A stretch of 64,000 nucleotides of DNA from an uncultured Methylobacillus sp. Lineage in GTDB: Bacteria; Pseudomonadota; Gammaproteobacteria; Burkholderiales; Methylophilaceae. Positions 51,721 to 60,212 of the stretch are shown here, piece after piece. The position numbers were made by a program, and so were the translations under genes. The DNA lies in the NCBI GenBank assembly GCA_903824575.1, contig CAIJXJ010000262.1, positions 62,001 through 126,000 on the forward strand, given 5' to 3'. The notes under the pieces were generated by a model that worked only from the letters and a program-made list of their open reading frames with translations, was not told the origin of the DNA and ran no database searches. Every line of letters starts with the position of its first letter. Positions within the stretch are counted from its first letter, which is position 1.

Positions 51721-53094
51721 ATGACCGCCTCATCTCCTCTTTCATCAACCGCCTCCATCGCTTCGGGGGCGGGTGTTCTGTCGTCGCCGGGCATCGGGTC
51801 CGGCTTGAATGTGAGCAGCATCGTCTCGCAATTGATGGCGGTCGAGCAGATGCCAGTGACAGCATTGCAGAAGCAGGTGACGAAAGATCAATCAAAGATT
51901 ACGGCATTTGGCCAGATTAACAGTTCCTTGACGGCTTTCCAGTCGGCGGTTGCAACGCTGGCCAGTTCTAGCGGTTTCCAGAGTTATACAGCGACTCCAT
52001 CGAATACCGCGGTGCTCAGCGCCACCGCCGCCAGCGGAGCGCTGACAGGTTCGCATAATATTACCGTGACATCACTTGCGGCCTCACAAATTCAGGCTGC
52101 AGCGACCGGTTATACCAGTACATCGACCGTATTGGGCCTGTCGGGCACGCTTAACTTTTCCTCTGGATCATCGACGGCTGCCGTGACAGTGGCGGCTAGC
52201 GATACCCTGGCCGATATCCAGGCCAAGATCAACGCGGCAAGCGGCAATACGTTTGCCAGTGCCTCTATCGTCAACGACGGTTCTACGAATCCTTACAAAC
52301 TGGTCATCAGTGCCAGCAATAGCGGCACAGCGGGCGCAGTGAGCGTGACGGATAGCTTGAGTACACCATTTGCTTTTGCTCAGAGCCAAGCGGCTGCCGA
52401 TGCGAAACTCAGCGTCGATGGCATCAATATAACTAGTGCCTCCAACACTGTGACCAGCGCTATTTCAGGTGTGACGCTGTCTTTGTCTGCCACTGGCAGC
52501 ACGTCGCTTGGAGTCAGTCTGAATACGTCAGCCGTGACTACCAATGTCCAAGCGCTGGTGACGACTTATAATACTTTGTTTCAGCAAATCAACACGTTGC
52601 GGGCAACTGGCGGAACGCTGCAGAGCGATGGCACGCTGTTGAGTCTGCAAAATGGCCTGAAAAATGTCTTTAACGCCGCAGCCTCTGTCAGCGGCAGTAG
52701 TCTTAAATACCTGACTCAGGTGGGAGTGACGTTTCAGAAGGATGGTACTCTGACGCTCGATTCAGCGGCTTTGAATACGGCATTGACTAATAATTACAAT
52801 AACGTCGTGTCATTGTTTAGTGATTCCACGCAGGGATTCGGTACGCGCCTCAAAACTTTTGCGACTAATTTTCTGAATCCCTTGAATGGTTCGTTAGCGT
52901 CTACGACGACCAGCCTGAACAAACAAATTGACAACCTCAATAGCTCCATCGCCCATAAAAATGCGAACCTGGTGCTTGTGCAAGCCACCTATCAGGCGCA
53001 ATTCACTGCGCTCGATACCCTCATGTCCAGTATGACCAATACCAGCAGTTTTCTGACGCAACAGTTTGCCGCGTTGACCAAGAGCACGGCTTAA
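51721..53094 (+). CDS. fliD: Flagellar filament cap protein
   Basis: This 457-residue cap protein (HAP2) promotes flagellin polymerisation at the tip. The N-terminus has SSPGIGSGLNVSSIVSQLMAVEQ and coiled-coil ALQKQVTKDQSKI; the middle has NITVTSLAASQIQA and PYKLVISASNSGTAG; the C-terminus has the coiled coil TTTSLNKQIDNLNSSIAHK and YQAQFTALDTLMSSMTNTSSFL in parts. AAGGA precedes the ATG. Confidence 0.96.
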   Translation: MTASSPLSSTASIASGAGVLSSPGIGSGLNVSSIVSQLMAVEQMPVTALQKQVTKDQSKITAFGQINSSLTAFQSAVATLASSSGFQSYTATPSNTAVLSATAASGALTGSHNITVTSLAASQIQAAATGYTSTSTVLGLSGTLNFSSGSSTAAVTVAASDTLADIQAKINAASGNTFASASIVNDGSTNPYKLVISASNSGTAGAVSVTDSLSTPFAFAQSQAAADAKLSVDGINITSASNTVTSAISGVTLSLSATGSTSLGVSLNTSAVTTNVQALVTTYNTLFQQINTLRATGGTLQSDGTLLSLQNGLKNVFNAAASVSGSSLKYLTQVGVTFQKDGTLTLDSAALNTALTNNYNNVVSLFSDSTQGFGTRLKTFATNFLNPLNGSLASTTTSLNKQIDNLNSSIAHKNANLVLVQATYQAQFTALDTLMSSMTNTSSFLTQQFAALTKSTA

Positions 53095-53107
53095 CTTGTG
53101 ATGATGA

Positions 53108-53147
53108 GTTATGCCATTTTGAGCTAGGGAGAATTAAAATTAATTCC
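53108..53147 (+). promoter_or_regulatory. Copy of the fliC translation leader in front of fliS
   Basis: The bases before fliS share TTTTGAGCTA followed by GGAGAATTAAA with the fliC leader (50371-50400), less an 8-nt gap between them. In fliC the next codon is the ATG start. Here the same position is ATT (53139-53141), in frame with the fliS ATG three codons later. The duplication could transmit shared regulation, and initiation at ATT is possible. Confidence 0.7.
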
Positions 53148-53597
53148 ATGACACGTAATGCCCTGGGTCTTTACTCGCAGAATGGCGTCGAGGCAGGCGT
53201 CGAGTCTTCGACGCCACAGCAATTGATTGCAATGCTGTATGAAGGCGCGTTGCTTGCTATTTCAAGCGCAAAAATCGCGATCAGCCAGGGCAATGTTGCA
53301 GCACGTGGAAAAGCCATTTCGCATGCCATTTCCATTATTTCCGGCGGTCTCAGGCTCAGCATCAATATGCGGGAAGGCGGCGACATAGCAAAGGATCTCA
53401 ACGGCCTTTATGAGTACATGACTTTTCGCTTGATTGATGCTAACGTCAGGGCAGATCTGACCGTTCTGGAAGAGGTTGAGCATCTGCTCAAGGAACTCAA
53501 GAGCGCTTGGGACTCTATCGGAAAGCTGACGCTGGTGAAGGATCCGGTCGTGGAAGATCCTACCTCGCGCACTGCAATAAGTTATGGCAAAGCCTGA
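53148..53597 (+). CDS. fliS: Flagellar export chaperone FliS
   Basis: This 149-residue helical chaperone binds flagellin before export. It shows YSQNGVEAGVESSTPQQLIAMLYEGAL in parts, RGKAISHAISIISGGLRLSIN and NGLYEYMTFRLIDANVRADL, all FliS features. The ribosome site GGGAG lies 16 nt before the ATG at 53148, unusually far, while an in-frame ATT sits at the normal distance (53139). The stop overlaps fliT by 14 nt. Confidence 0.95.
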   Translation: MTRNALGLYSQNGVEAGVESSTPQQLIAMLYEGALLAISSAKIAISQGNVAARGKAISHAISIISGGLRLSINMREGGDIAKDLNGLYEYMTFRLIDANVRADLTVLEEVEHLLKELKSAWDSIGKLTLVKDPVVEDPTSRTAISYGKA

Positions 53598-53910
53598 CAC
53601 TCAACTATCGGCCTATCGATGCTTGCTGGAAAATGCACGTGCCATGTTGAGTGTCGCACGCGAACAGCGCTGGGATGAACTGCCTGCGCTGAAAAACGAA
53701 CGGGAAATTTGCCTTTCCCACATCGTGGATCCCGAGCTTTTATCGACGTCGGGCTCTGATGTCGAGTCCAAGCTCGAGATGATTCAATCCATTCTTGAAT
53801 GTGATGAATTGACCAAGGCGCTGGTAGCCACCAGACAGGGAGATTTGGTGGAGTTGATAGGTTCTCTCGGGAATGAAAGGAAACTTTCAGATGCCTATCA
53901 GACCGGTTGA
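53584..53910 (+). CDS. fliT: FliT-like flagellar chaperone
   Basis: This 108-residue protein is mainly helical (YRCLLENARAMLSVAREQRWDELPALKNERE in parts; LEMIQSILECDELTKALVATRQ). Position directly after fliS, length and the RWDELPALKNERE segment support FliT, the FliD chaperone. Sequence conservation of FliT is low, so context carries part of the call. Confidence 0.82.
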   Translation: MAKPDTQLSAYRCLLENARAMLSVAREQRWDELPALKNEREICLSHIVDPELLSTSGSDVESKLEMIQSILECDELTKALVATRQGDLVELIGSLGNERKLSDAYQTG

Positions 53911-54127
53911 GGCTCCCGCCAAAATCACTGTTCAATGGCAGTACCAGGCATCGGCCGATCAGGTTGAACCTATTCATGATTACAACATTCCCATCTTGCC
54001 GTTCAAACACCCGCCCACACGGCAGGACTTTCCTCAGATCCGCCGACGCGAAAAATTCCCAGATCAAAAAAAGGAAAAGCCACACTGGCCACCGGCAGAT
54101 CATGGACATGTCGATGATTATGCCTGA
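53891..54127 (+). CDS. Small proline-rich protein of the flagellar cluster
   Basis: This 78-residue protein starts at the ATG at 53891 (MPIRPVEAPAKITVQWQY), preceded by AAAGGAAA, and overlaps fliT by 20 nt. It has few hydrophobic stretches, several Pro and charged residues (PFKHPPTRQDFPQIRRREKF, DQKKEKPHWPPADHGH) and no signal peptide. The coupling to fliT and the good ribosome site argue that it is real. I do not recognise the family. It may be an export-system or chaperone accessory. Confidence 0.6.
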   Translation: MPIRPVEAPAKITVQWQYQASADQVEPIHDYNIPILPFKHPPTRQDFPQIRRREKFPDQKKEKPHWPPADHGHVDDYA

Positions 54128-54258
54128 TGTCTGAGTCTGGTTTCGATCCGCACACGGAGTTAGCACATAGCAATTTGTATCTTTAGTGAAATCTGCCACC
54201 TGACGTCAATGCTTGGATAGAATGCATATTTTGTGATCATCAAGTTTGGGGGCAACGA

Positions 54259-54636
54259 GTGGAAAGTATCGTCATTACCTGGCGTGAATTGCTGATGGTG
54301 GCCGTGTTGATACTGGCTGTGTATATTGCAGAAATGTTGCTTTTGGTGCGCAAGGGTGCTAACCCAACGCATAAGCCAAGCTGGCTGGATAGCTTGCACG
54401 AAAAGCAGGCCGGGCATGACTTGAATCACGAAATTGAACAGATTAAATTGCGCCTGACCCTGCTGGAGGCTGGGCGTGACAAGCCGGCGGACGTTGATAG
54501 TAATGAGGCTGGTGCTTACCAGCGCGCGATCGAGCTTGCGCGCCAAGGTTATGACGTCGCCAATATTTGTGAAAGTAGCGGCTTGTCTCGCGGTGAAGTC
54601 GAGATGATTGTTTCCATGCATGGGAAACTGGCATGA
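54259..54636 (+). CDS. DUF2802 family single-pass membrane protein
   Basis: This 125-residue protein starts at GTG 54259. It has one N-terminal membrane helix (ELLMVAVLILAVYIAEMLLLV), a coiled-coil linker (LNHEIEQIKLRLTLLEA), and a C-terminal helix-turn-helix-like DUF2802 domain (YQRAIELARQGYDVANICE, SGLSRGEVEMIVSMH). Such genes often lie beside flagellar or fliK-like genes. Function is unknown. It overlaps the next gene by 4 nt. Confidence 0.82.
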   Translation: MESIVITWRELLMVAVLILAVYIAEMLLLVRKGANPTHKPSWLDSLHEKQAGHDLNHEIEQIKLRLTLLEAGRDKPADVDSNEAGAYQRAIELARQGYDVANICESSGLSRGEVEMIVSMHGKLA

Positions 54637-55928
54637 TCTATAGTGATATCCAGAATCAGCTCCAGTTGCTGATAAAAACTTCTGCGCCACCACTGCTTGA
54701 GGTGGCTGATCATGTCATGTCCTCGCCACAATGGACACCTGGGCAGCAAATTCCAGCTCACGTACTGTCAAGTCTGCCTAACGGTCGGTTCCAAGTGCAA
54801 GTCGGTGACCAGATGCTGGATCTCAATCTGCCCCATAATACTCAGCCTGGTGAAACCGTGCAGTTGACCTATGTATCCAACTCCCCACGGCTGACCTTCG
54901 CTTTGCTGCGAGATGTCGCCAGTTCAGCATCGCCCAATGAAGCGGTCGCGCTCAGCAGCACCGCAAAGTTCATTGGCAATTTGATGCAAGGTCAGATGGC
55001 CAGGCCGGCACCGGGTGGAGCGGCGGGGGAAATTACGATGCCCCTGGTGCTGGCTGCAGCGCCTGCTGAGACCGTGGCCTTTGCACAGGCCTTGCGTGCC
55101 TCGGTATCGCAAAGTGGCTTGTTTTATGAGGCCCATCAAGTTGAATGGCTCAATGGCGAGCGCAGCCAAGCCTCGCTCAGAATGGAGCCTCAGGGTCAGC
55201 TTGCGCCATTGCTGCAGCCCGCACCATCTGCACCAGAATTACCGCAACCGCAACCGCTAACACAACTCGAACTAGTCTCAATTGAGCAAGTCCTGTTTCA
55301 GCCGGTGTCGCCGCAACAGCAGCCAGAACCTGCACAAATGCAAGCGTCTGGATCGGCTCAACAGTTGCCGGAAGCGATGCCATTGCATTCGACTGAACCG
55401 TTTCAACAGCCGTCATTGTTGCCGCAACTATCATCTCAGCATCCGTTGGATTCAGCTGCACAATCCCACACGGACATCTTCACTGCGGCTACCTTGCTTC
55501 CCTCCTCGTTGCACGCTATGGGCATCCCGGGCAGGCTATCCACGGTGGAGGGTGGCGTTCATCCGCAGGCTGTGCCGCTGGTGCAGCAACAGTTGCAGAC
55601 GCTGGATAGTCGCCAGGTAACTTGGCAAGGTCAAGTGTGGCCGGGTCAGGTCATGCACTGGACCATCAATGAGGACCAGTCCCGTCATGGCCAAAGCGGG
55701 CAGGGCGAAGACACGGCAGCGAGTTGGCATACCCGGTTGAGCCTGCAGTTACCAAATCTGGGTGGGGTGAGTGCGAAGTTGGCCTTTGTGAATGGTGCCG
55801 TGCAACTTGATATTTCGGCAAAAAACTCGATCAGCGTGGCCATGATGCGCCAGCGACAGACCGATTTGGCCGAGAGGTTCGCTGGTTCCGGCTTGCAACT
55901 CTCAGGTGTGACCATCACGCGTGGCTAA
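54633..55928 (+). CDS. FliK-like flagellar hook-length control protein
   Basis: This 431-residue protein has an N-terminal region, a long Gln/Pro-rich linker (about residues 185-290, for example QPLTQLELVS and SPQQQPEPAQMQ), and a C-terminal FliK-type domain (LSLQLPNLGGVSAKLAFVNG, AMMRQRQTDLAERFAGSGL, LSGVTITRG). It fits a second FliK-type ruler/secretion-switch protein. Overlaps the FlhB-like gene by 8 nt. Confidence 0.8.
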   Translation: MIYSDIQNQLQLLIKTSAPPLLEVADHVMSSPQWTPGQQIPAHVLSSLPNGRFQVQVGDQMLDLNLPHNTQPGETVQLTYVSNSPRLTFALLRDVASSASPNEAVALSSTAKFIGNLMQGQMARPAPGGAAGEITMPLVLAAAPAETVAFAQALRASVSQSGLFYEAHQVEWLNGERSQASLRMEPQGQLAPLLQPAPSAPELPQPQPLTQLELVSIEQVLFQPVSPQQQPEPAQMQASGSAQQLPEAMPLHSTEPFQQPSLLPQLSSQHPLDSAAQSHTDIFTAATLLPSSLHAMGIPGRLSTVEGGVHPQAVPLVQQQLQTLDSRQVTWQGQVWPGQVMHWTINEDQSRHGQSGQGEDTAASWHTRLSLQLPNLGGVSAKLAFVNGAVQLDISAKNSISVAMMRQRQTDLAERFAGSGLQLSGVTITRG

Positions 55929-56214
55929 AGACGCGCGACAAATCGCTGTGGCCATCGCCTACCAGAGTGGGCAGGCTGCACCCAAAGTGGTGGCGAAGGG
56001 GCGGGGCCTTGTTGCGCAGGCCATCATCGACCGCGCCAGGGATGCCGGTGTGTATGTGCACGAGTCGCCTGAAATGGTGTCCTTGCTGATGCAGGTCGAT
56101 TTCGATCAGCATATTCCGCCGCAACTATACTTGGCTGTGGCCGAGTTGCTGGCCTGGGTGTACCAGCTTGAGCATGAACCGGACCAGCCGTCGGGTCAAA
56201 AGGAATTGCAGTAA
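55921..56214 (+). CDS. FlhB-like C-terminal domain protein (FhlB type)
   Basis: This 97-residue protein corresponds to the cytoplasmic C-terminal domain of FlhB/YscU only: QIAVAIAYQSGQAAPKVVAKGRGLVA, VYVHESPEMVSLLMQVD and QHIPPQLYLAVAELLAWVYQLE in parts. The self-cleaving NPTH that precedes this region in full FlhB is absent (KDARQIAVAI). Such short forms can substitute for the cleaved FlhB fragment. It starts with GTG at 55921, right after the FliK-like gene, a recurring pair. Confidence 0.9.
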   Translation: MAKDARQIAVAIAYQSGQAAPKVVAKGRGLVAQAIIDRARDAGVYVHESPEMVSLLMQVDFDQHIPPQLYLAVAELLAWVYQLEHEPDQPSGQKELQ

Positions 56215-56343
56215 CTTCTTTGCATTTGATGCTTTCATTTTGAGCACGCGGTCCCAAGAAGTTAGTTGCGCTCGGATTTGGTGGAAGAACCAGAATGTGA
56301 GTGCGCGTGATAAAATTCGCGCCTTTCATCTAAGTTCCTCGCC

Positions 56344-57738
56344 ATGACCATTCGTACACGTTTTGCCCCCAGTCCAACCGGATTTTTGCATATTGGCGGT
56401 GCACGGACCGCACTGTTTTCTTGGGCCTACGCCAGGGGACACGGCGGTAAGTTCATCTTGCGCGTCGAGGATACCGATGTCGCGCGTTCCACACCGGAGG
56501 CGGTACAGGCGATCATGGATGGTATGAACTGGCTGGGCCTCAATTACGATGAGGGCCCGTTCTACCAGATGCAGCGCATGGAACGCTACAAGGCGGTGAT
56601 CCAGGAGATGTTGGCGGCAGGGACGGCCTATCTTTGCTACACCTCGCCTGATGAATTGACCGCCATGCGTGAGGCGCAGATGACGGCCGGGATCAAGCCG
56701 CGCTATGACGGCACCTGGCGTCCGGAGTTGGGTAAGAATCTCGCCACATCGCCGATCGGCGTGCTGCCAGTGGTCAGGTTCAGGAATCCGCAATCTGGTG
56801 TCGTGACCTGGGAGGATCAGGTCAAGGGCCGCATCAGCATTGCCAATGATGAGTTGGATGACTTCATCATCGCGCGTGCGGATGGTACTCCGACTTACAA
56901 TTTCTGCGTGGTGGTGGACGATTGGGACATGGGCATCACGCATGTCATTCGTGGTGATGACCATGTTAACAATACGCCACGTCAGATTAATTTGTTGCAT
57001 GCACTGGGTGTCGCCGTGCCGCAATACGCGCATCTTTCCATGATCCTGGGCGATGATGGCCAGAAGTTGTCTAAACGCCATGGTGCGGTGAGTGTGATGC
57101 AGTATGACGAGGATGGCTATCTGCCAGAGGCGGTGCTCAATTATCTGGCCCGACTCGGCTGGTCACATGGTGATGAGGAAGTGTTCGACATGGTGCAGTT
57201 CTGCCAGTGGTTCGACCTCGATCACATCACGGCTTCGGCCGCACAGTTCAACACCGAAAAGCTGAACTGGCTCAACGCGCATTACATCAAACAGGCCGAT
57301 CTTGGGCGCCTGGCGACTGAAGTGACAAAGCGCTTGGCCTTGCGTGGAATTGCCACGGATGGCGGTGCGGAAATGGCTGGCGTGGTTGCCCTCTATCGGG
57401 AACGTGTGTCAACCCTGAACGAGTTGAGTGATGCCGTAGAATATTTCTACCAGCGCATCCATCCCGCGACTGAGGTGCTGGAGAAACACCTGACTGCAGA
57501 AATTCGCCCCATACTGCTGGCACTGACGGGACAGTTGGCTGATTGTGCCTGGACGGCCCTGTCCATTCATCACCTGATCGAGCAGGCCGTGGTATCGAAT
57601 GGTCTGAAGTTCCCCAAGGTCGCCATGCCACTCCGTGTGTTGCTGACAGGAGGCGCGCAGTCGCCCAGCATCGATGCGGTGATGGAACTTCTGGGGCGCG
57701 AAGAAGTGTTGCTTCGGCTGAACGAGTACCTGGCTTAG
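56344..57738 (+). CDS. gltX: Glutamate-tRNA ligase
   Basis: This 464-residue class I synthetase charges tRNA-Glu. It has the HIGH-type motif FAPSPTGFLHIGGARTALF, RVEDTDVARST, the KMSKS-type motif GQKLSKRHGAVSV, and the anticodon-binding helical C-terminus. The C-terminus (GGAQSPSIDAVMELLGREEVLLRL in parts) is canonical. A GATAAAAT box lies about 30 bases upstream. It stands alone. Confidence 0.97.
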   Translation: MTIRTRFAPSPTGFLHIGGARTALFSWAYARGHGGKFILRVEDTDVARSTPEAVQAIMDGMNWLGLNYDEGPFYQMQRMERYKAVIQEMLAAGTAYLCYTSPDELTAMREAQMTAGIKPRYDGTWRPELGKNLATSPIGVLPVVRFRNPQSGVVTWEDQVKGRISIANDELDDFIIARADGTPTYNFCVVVDDWDMGITHVIRGDDHVNNTPRQINLLHALGVAVPQYAHLSMILGDDGQKLSKRHGAVSVMQYDEDGYLPEAVLNYLARLGWSHGDEEVFDMVQFCQWFDLDHITASAAQFNTEKLNWLNAHYIKQADLGRLATEVTKRLALRGIATDGGAEMAGVVALYRERVSTLNELSDAVEYFYQRIHPATEVLEKHLTAEIRPILLALTGQLADCAWTALSIHHLIEQAVVSNGLKFPKVAMPLRVLLTGGAQSPSIDAVMELLGREEVLLRLNEYLA

Positions 57739-57744
57739 CCGATG

Positions 57745-58494
57745 TCAAACAGCTTTAAGTGCCTCGAATACCTGACCACTGACGCCTGAACTGTCGCGCC
57801 CCATGAGGTAGAGATAAAGCGGCATGATGGCTTCCGCCCGGGGCAGATTTTCGTGCACTTCGCCCGGATGGGATCTTTTGCGTTGTGGACATTGCACCGC
57901 ACCTGGAATCACGATATTGATGCGCAGATTGGGGCAGGTTTCAAGTTCCAGTGCCCAGATCTTGACCAGCGTCTCCGCAGCGCTCTTGGATACGGCGTGC
58001 GCCCCCCAATAAGCTGATGGGTGGTGCGCGGCGGTAGTTGAGGTCATGATGACAGAGGCGTCAATCGCGCGTTTGAGTAAGGGCAGGCAGGCACGGGTCA
58101 GGGCAAACGGCGCGATCAGGTTGGTTTGTAGCATCTTGCCAAACCGCTCGCTAGTCTGGGTTTCAAGTGGACTCAAGTTATCGAAATGACTGGCGTTGTG
58201 CAGGATGCCATCGAGACGCCCCAGTTGCTGGTGGACGCCTTCTGCCAGCGCGCTGTATTCCTCTTCACTTGCCTTTTCCAGGTCTAGCGGAAAAATAAGC
58301 GCTTGCGGATAGCCTGCCGCTTCGATTTCGTCATAAACCGTTTCCAATTTCTTGAGTTTGCGTCCCAGCAGGATCACGGTGGCGCCTTGGGCGGCGAAGG
58401 CGAGGGCGGCGGCACGGCCGATGCCTTGCCCGGCACCGGTGACTAGGATGACGCGTTGTGCCAGATGCTGCTGAGGTGCCTGGTAGTCGTTCAT
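57745..58494 (-). CDS. YciK-type short-chain dehydrogenase, catalytic Tyr replaced by His
   Basis: This 249-residue SDR has the NAD(P)-binding TGAGQGIGRAAALAFA, NLIAPFALTRACLP and the YciK-specific tail PLYLYLMGRDSSGVSGQ. The catalytic YxxxK reads HAVSK in YWGAHAVSKSAAE: the codon at the Tyr position is CAC. The preceding Ser region (IMTSTTAAH) is partly kept. Either catalysis is lost or the mechanism changed. It is the last gene of the hpn operon, overlapping the previous gene by 4 nt. Confidence 0.9.
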   Translation of the reverse strand: MNDYQAPQQHLAQRVILVTGAGQGIGRAAALAFAAQGATVILLGRKLKKLETVYDEIEAAGYPQALIFPLDLEKASEEEYSALAEGVHQQLGRLDGILHNASHFDNLSPLETQTSERFGKMLQTNLIAPFALTRACLPLLKRAIDASVIMTSTTAAHHPSAYWGAHAVSKSAAETLVKIWALELETCPNLRINIVIPGAVQCPQRKRSHPGEVHENLPRAEAIMPLYLYLMGRDSSGVSGQVFEALKAV

Positions 58495-58886
58495 ATGCTG
58501 ATGGTGTGGCCGGTAGGAATCACGACCGGACTGCTGCCGGGAATGAGAAGCTCGATGAAGAAACCGAACATGGCGATGAAGATGCTGGCAAAGAATGCGG
58601 TCCAGAAACCGGAAACCTGGAAGCCTTTGACCAGGGCTGCCACCAGTTGAATGATCAGGGCGTTGATCACCAGGAGGAACAGGCCGAAGCTGACCAGCGT
58701 CAGCGGCAAGGTCAGCAAAATCATGATGGGCCGCAGGATAGCGTTGGCAAAGCCAAGCAGCAGCGCCGCCACCAGCAGGGATGAGCCGCTCGCAAACTTG
58801 AGGCCGTTAAACAGGTAGCTCGCAACCCAGAGCGACAGGCTCATGATGCCCCAGTGGACGAAGAATTCGTAGAGTTGTCCGTGCAT
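58491..58886 (-). CDS. Phage holin family 4 / YvlD-like membrane protein
   Basis: This 131-residue protein has four hydrophobic helices (GIMSLSLWVASYLFNG; LLVAALLLGFANAILRPIMI; LTLVSFGLFLLVINALIIQLVA; FWTAFFASIFIAMFGFF, each in part) and the GFANAILRPI motif of the family. Despite the name it is not phage-derived; its bacterial role is unknown. It begins immediately after the hpnE stop (TAAATG), so it is part of that operon. Confidence 0.9.
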   Translation of the reverse strand: MHGQLYEFFVHWGIMSLSLWVASYLFNGLKFASGSSLLVAALLLGFANAILRPIMILLTLPLTLVSFGLFLLVINALIIQLVAALVKGFQVSGFWTAFFASIFIAMFGFFIELLIPGSSPVVIPTGHTISI

Positions 58887-60212
58887 TTAGAGGTGATCCA
58901 GAATCAATTGTGCGCATTTTACACCGCTACGCACCGCGCCTTCTATGGTCGCCGGATAATCGCCCGCAGTGAAGTCCCCGGCCAGGTAGAAATTCGGCAG
59001 ATTTGTGCGCTGTTGGGGACGCGGCAATCCCGGGGTGCAGGCAAAGGTGGCGCGCTTTTCGGCGATGACCTTGTGCCACAGTTGCGCCGGCCACCCGGGG
59101 AAGGCGATGCGAAGTTCCTCGGCGACGGCAGTTGCCAGTGCTGCCTGCGTCAGCGTCTGGTGTGCACCTGTGGCGCTGATGACCACCGCCAGCAGGCCTG
59201 CTTGTCCATCAAGCGCACCACGATCGATCACCCATTGAGCATGGCCGCCAGTGAGGCAGATGAGGGGCGTTGGCAGTCGAACGTTGTCGGGGTATTGCAG
59301 ATAAATGGTGATGATCGGCTGGTAGGTGAAGGCCTCGCACCAGCGTGAGGCATCCGCCAGGGCTGGCAGGGCGGACATGAGTTCACCGGCTCGGAACGGG
59401 GAGACTGCCAGGACAACATGGCTGAAGTAATCGGTCAGGTTGCCATGATGAACGGCAAATCCGCCATCGTGAGTTTGAATGGAACTGACCATAGTTTCCA
59501 GGCAGATAGTGCTGCCTGCATGGCGAACGAACTGTGCCAGTGGATCCATTATCAGCGTGGACAGGTCCTGGCACGGCAGTAACAGGTCGCTGTCGCTGCG
59601 GGCGCGCGAAAAACTGTCGCGCAGCACGTTGAGAAATACCTGTGCGCTGGCCTGATTGAGAGGCGTGTTGAGTACTGCCAGGCACAGCGGTTCCCACAGC
59701 AGGCGTACCAATGATTCCGGCTGGCGATGCCGCTCGAGAAACAGGCTCAGGATTTCGTCCTGAGGCAAGCGAAATCGAGTCAGTTTCAACAGGGTCATCA
59801 AGCGCAGGGCGGCCAGGCGTTCACGCCAGGACAGTCCCTTTGCCCGCAACAGGCCGCCCACGATATGGAATGGCGCCGGCAGATGGCGGGCCGCGTGCAG
59901 CTCGAAATGCGGGTGGACTGTCAGTTGCAGCGGCAGGCGCAGCATGTTTTTGGCGACATCGACCCCAGCCAGGCGCAGCAGGCGCATCGTCTCATGGTAG
60001 GCGCCGAGCAGGATGTGTTGGCCGTTGTCGAGTCGCCGCCCGTTCCAGTTCAGTCCGCGGGCGCGGCCACCAAGTTGTGGCGCTGCTTCAAACAGAGTCA
60101 CTGGCATGCCGGTCGCGGCAAGCTGGGCAGCCGTAGCGAGTCCGGCACAGCCGCCGCCGACGATGGCGATGTGTGGTTTCAGTTGAACACCCAGGTCTTC
60201 CAGGCCAGCCAC
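58887..60212 (-). CDS. hpnE: Hydroxysqualene dehydroxylase
   Basis: This 441-residue FAD-dependent amine-oxidase-fold protein has the dinucleotide motif IAIVGGGCAGLATAAQLA, LFEAAPQLGGRARGL, NGQHILLGAYHE, and the late FAD contact FYLAGDFTAGDYPATIEGAV. HpnE reduces hydroxysqualene to squalene in the bacterial hopanoid route. It starts at GTG 60212, 34 nt inside hpnD. Confidence 0.94.
   Translation of the reverse strand: MAGLEDLGVQLKPHIAIVGGGCAGLATAAQLAATGMPVTLFEAAPQLGGRARGLNWNGRRLDNGQHILLGAYHETMRLLRLAGVDVAKNMLRLPLQLTVHPHFELHAARHLPAPFHIVGGLLRAKGLSWRERLAALRLMTLLKLTRFRLPQDEILSLFLERHRQPESLVRLLWEPLCLAVLNTPLNQASAQVFLNVLRDSFSRARSDSDLLLPCQDLSTLIMDPLAQFVRHAGSTICLETMVSSIQTHDGGFAVHHGNLTDYFSHVVLAVSPFRAGELMSALPALADASRWCEAFTYQPIITIYLQYPDNVRLPTPLICLTGGHAQWVIDRGALDGQAGLLAVVISATGAHQTLTQAALATAVAEELRIAFPGWPAQLWHKVIAEKRATFACTPGLPRPQQRTNLPNFYLAGDFTAGDYPATIEGAVRSGVKCAQLILDHL

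Noticed and set aside
53582-54199. 205-codon minus-strand frame opposite fliT and the small proline-rich gene
   Set aside because: It opposes two coupled plus-strand genes with good ribosome sites and shows no domain; kept only as a reason for caution about the small gene.
58491-58886. Prophage remnant because of the holin-family name
   Set aside because: The family is widespread in bacterial chromosomes, the gene is embedded in the hpn operon, and no other phage gene is nearby.
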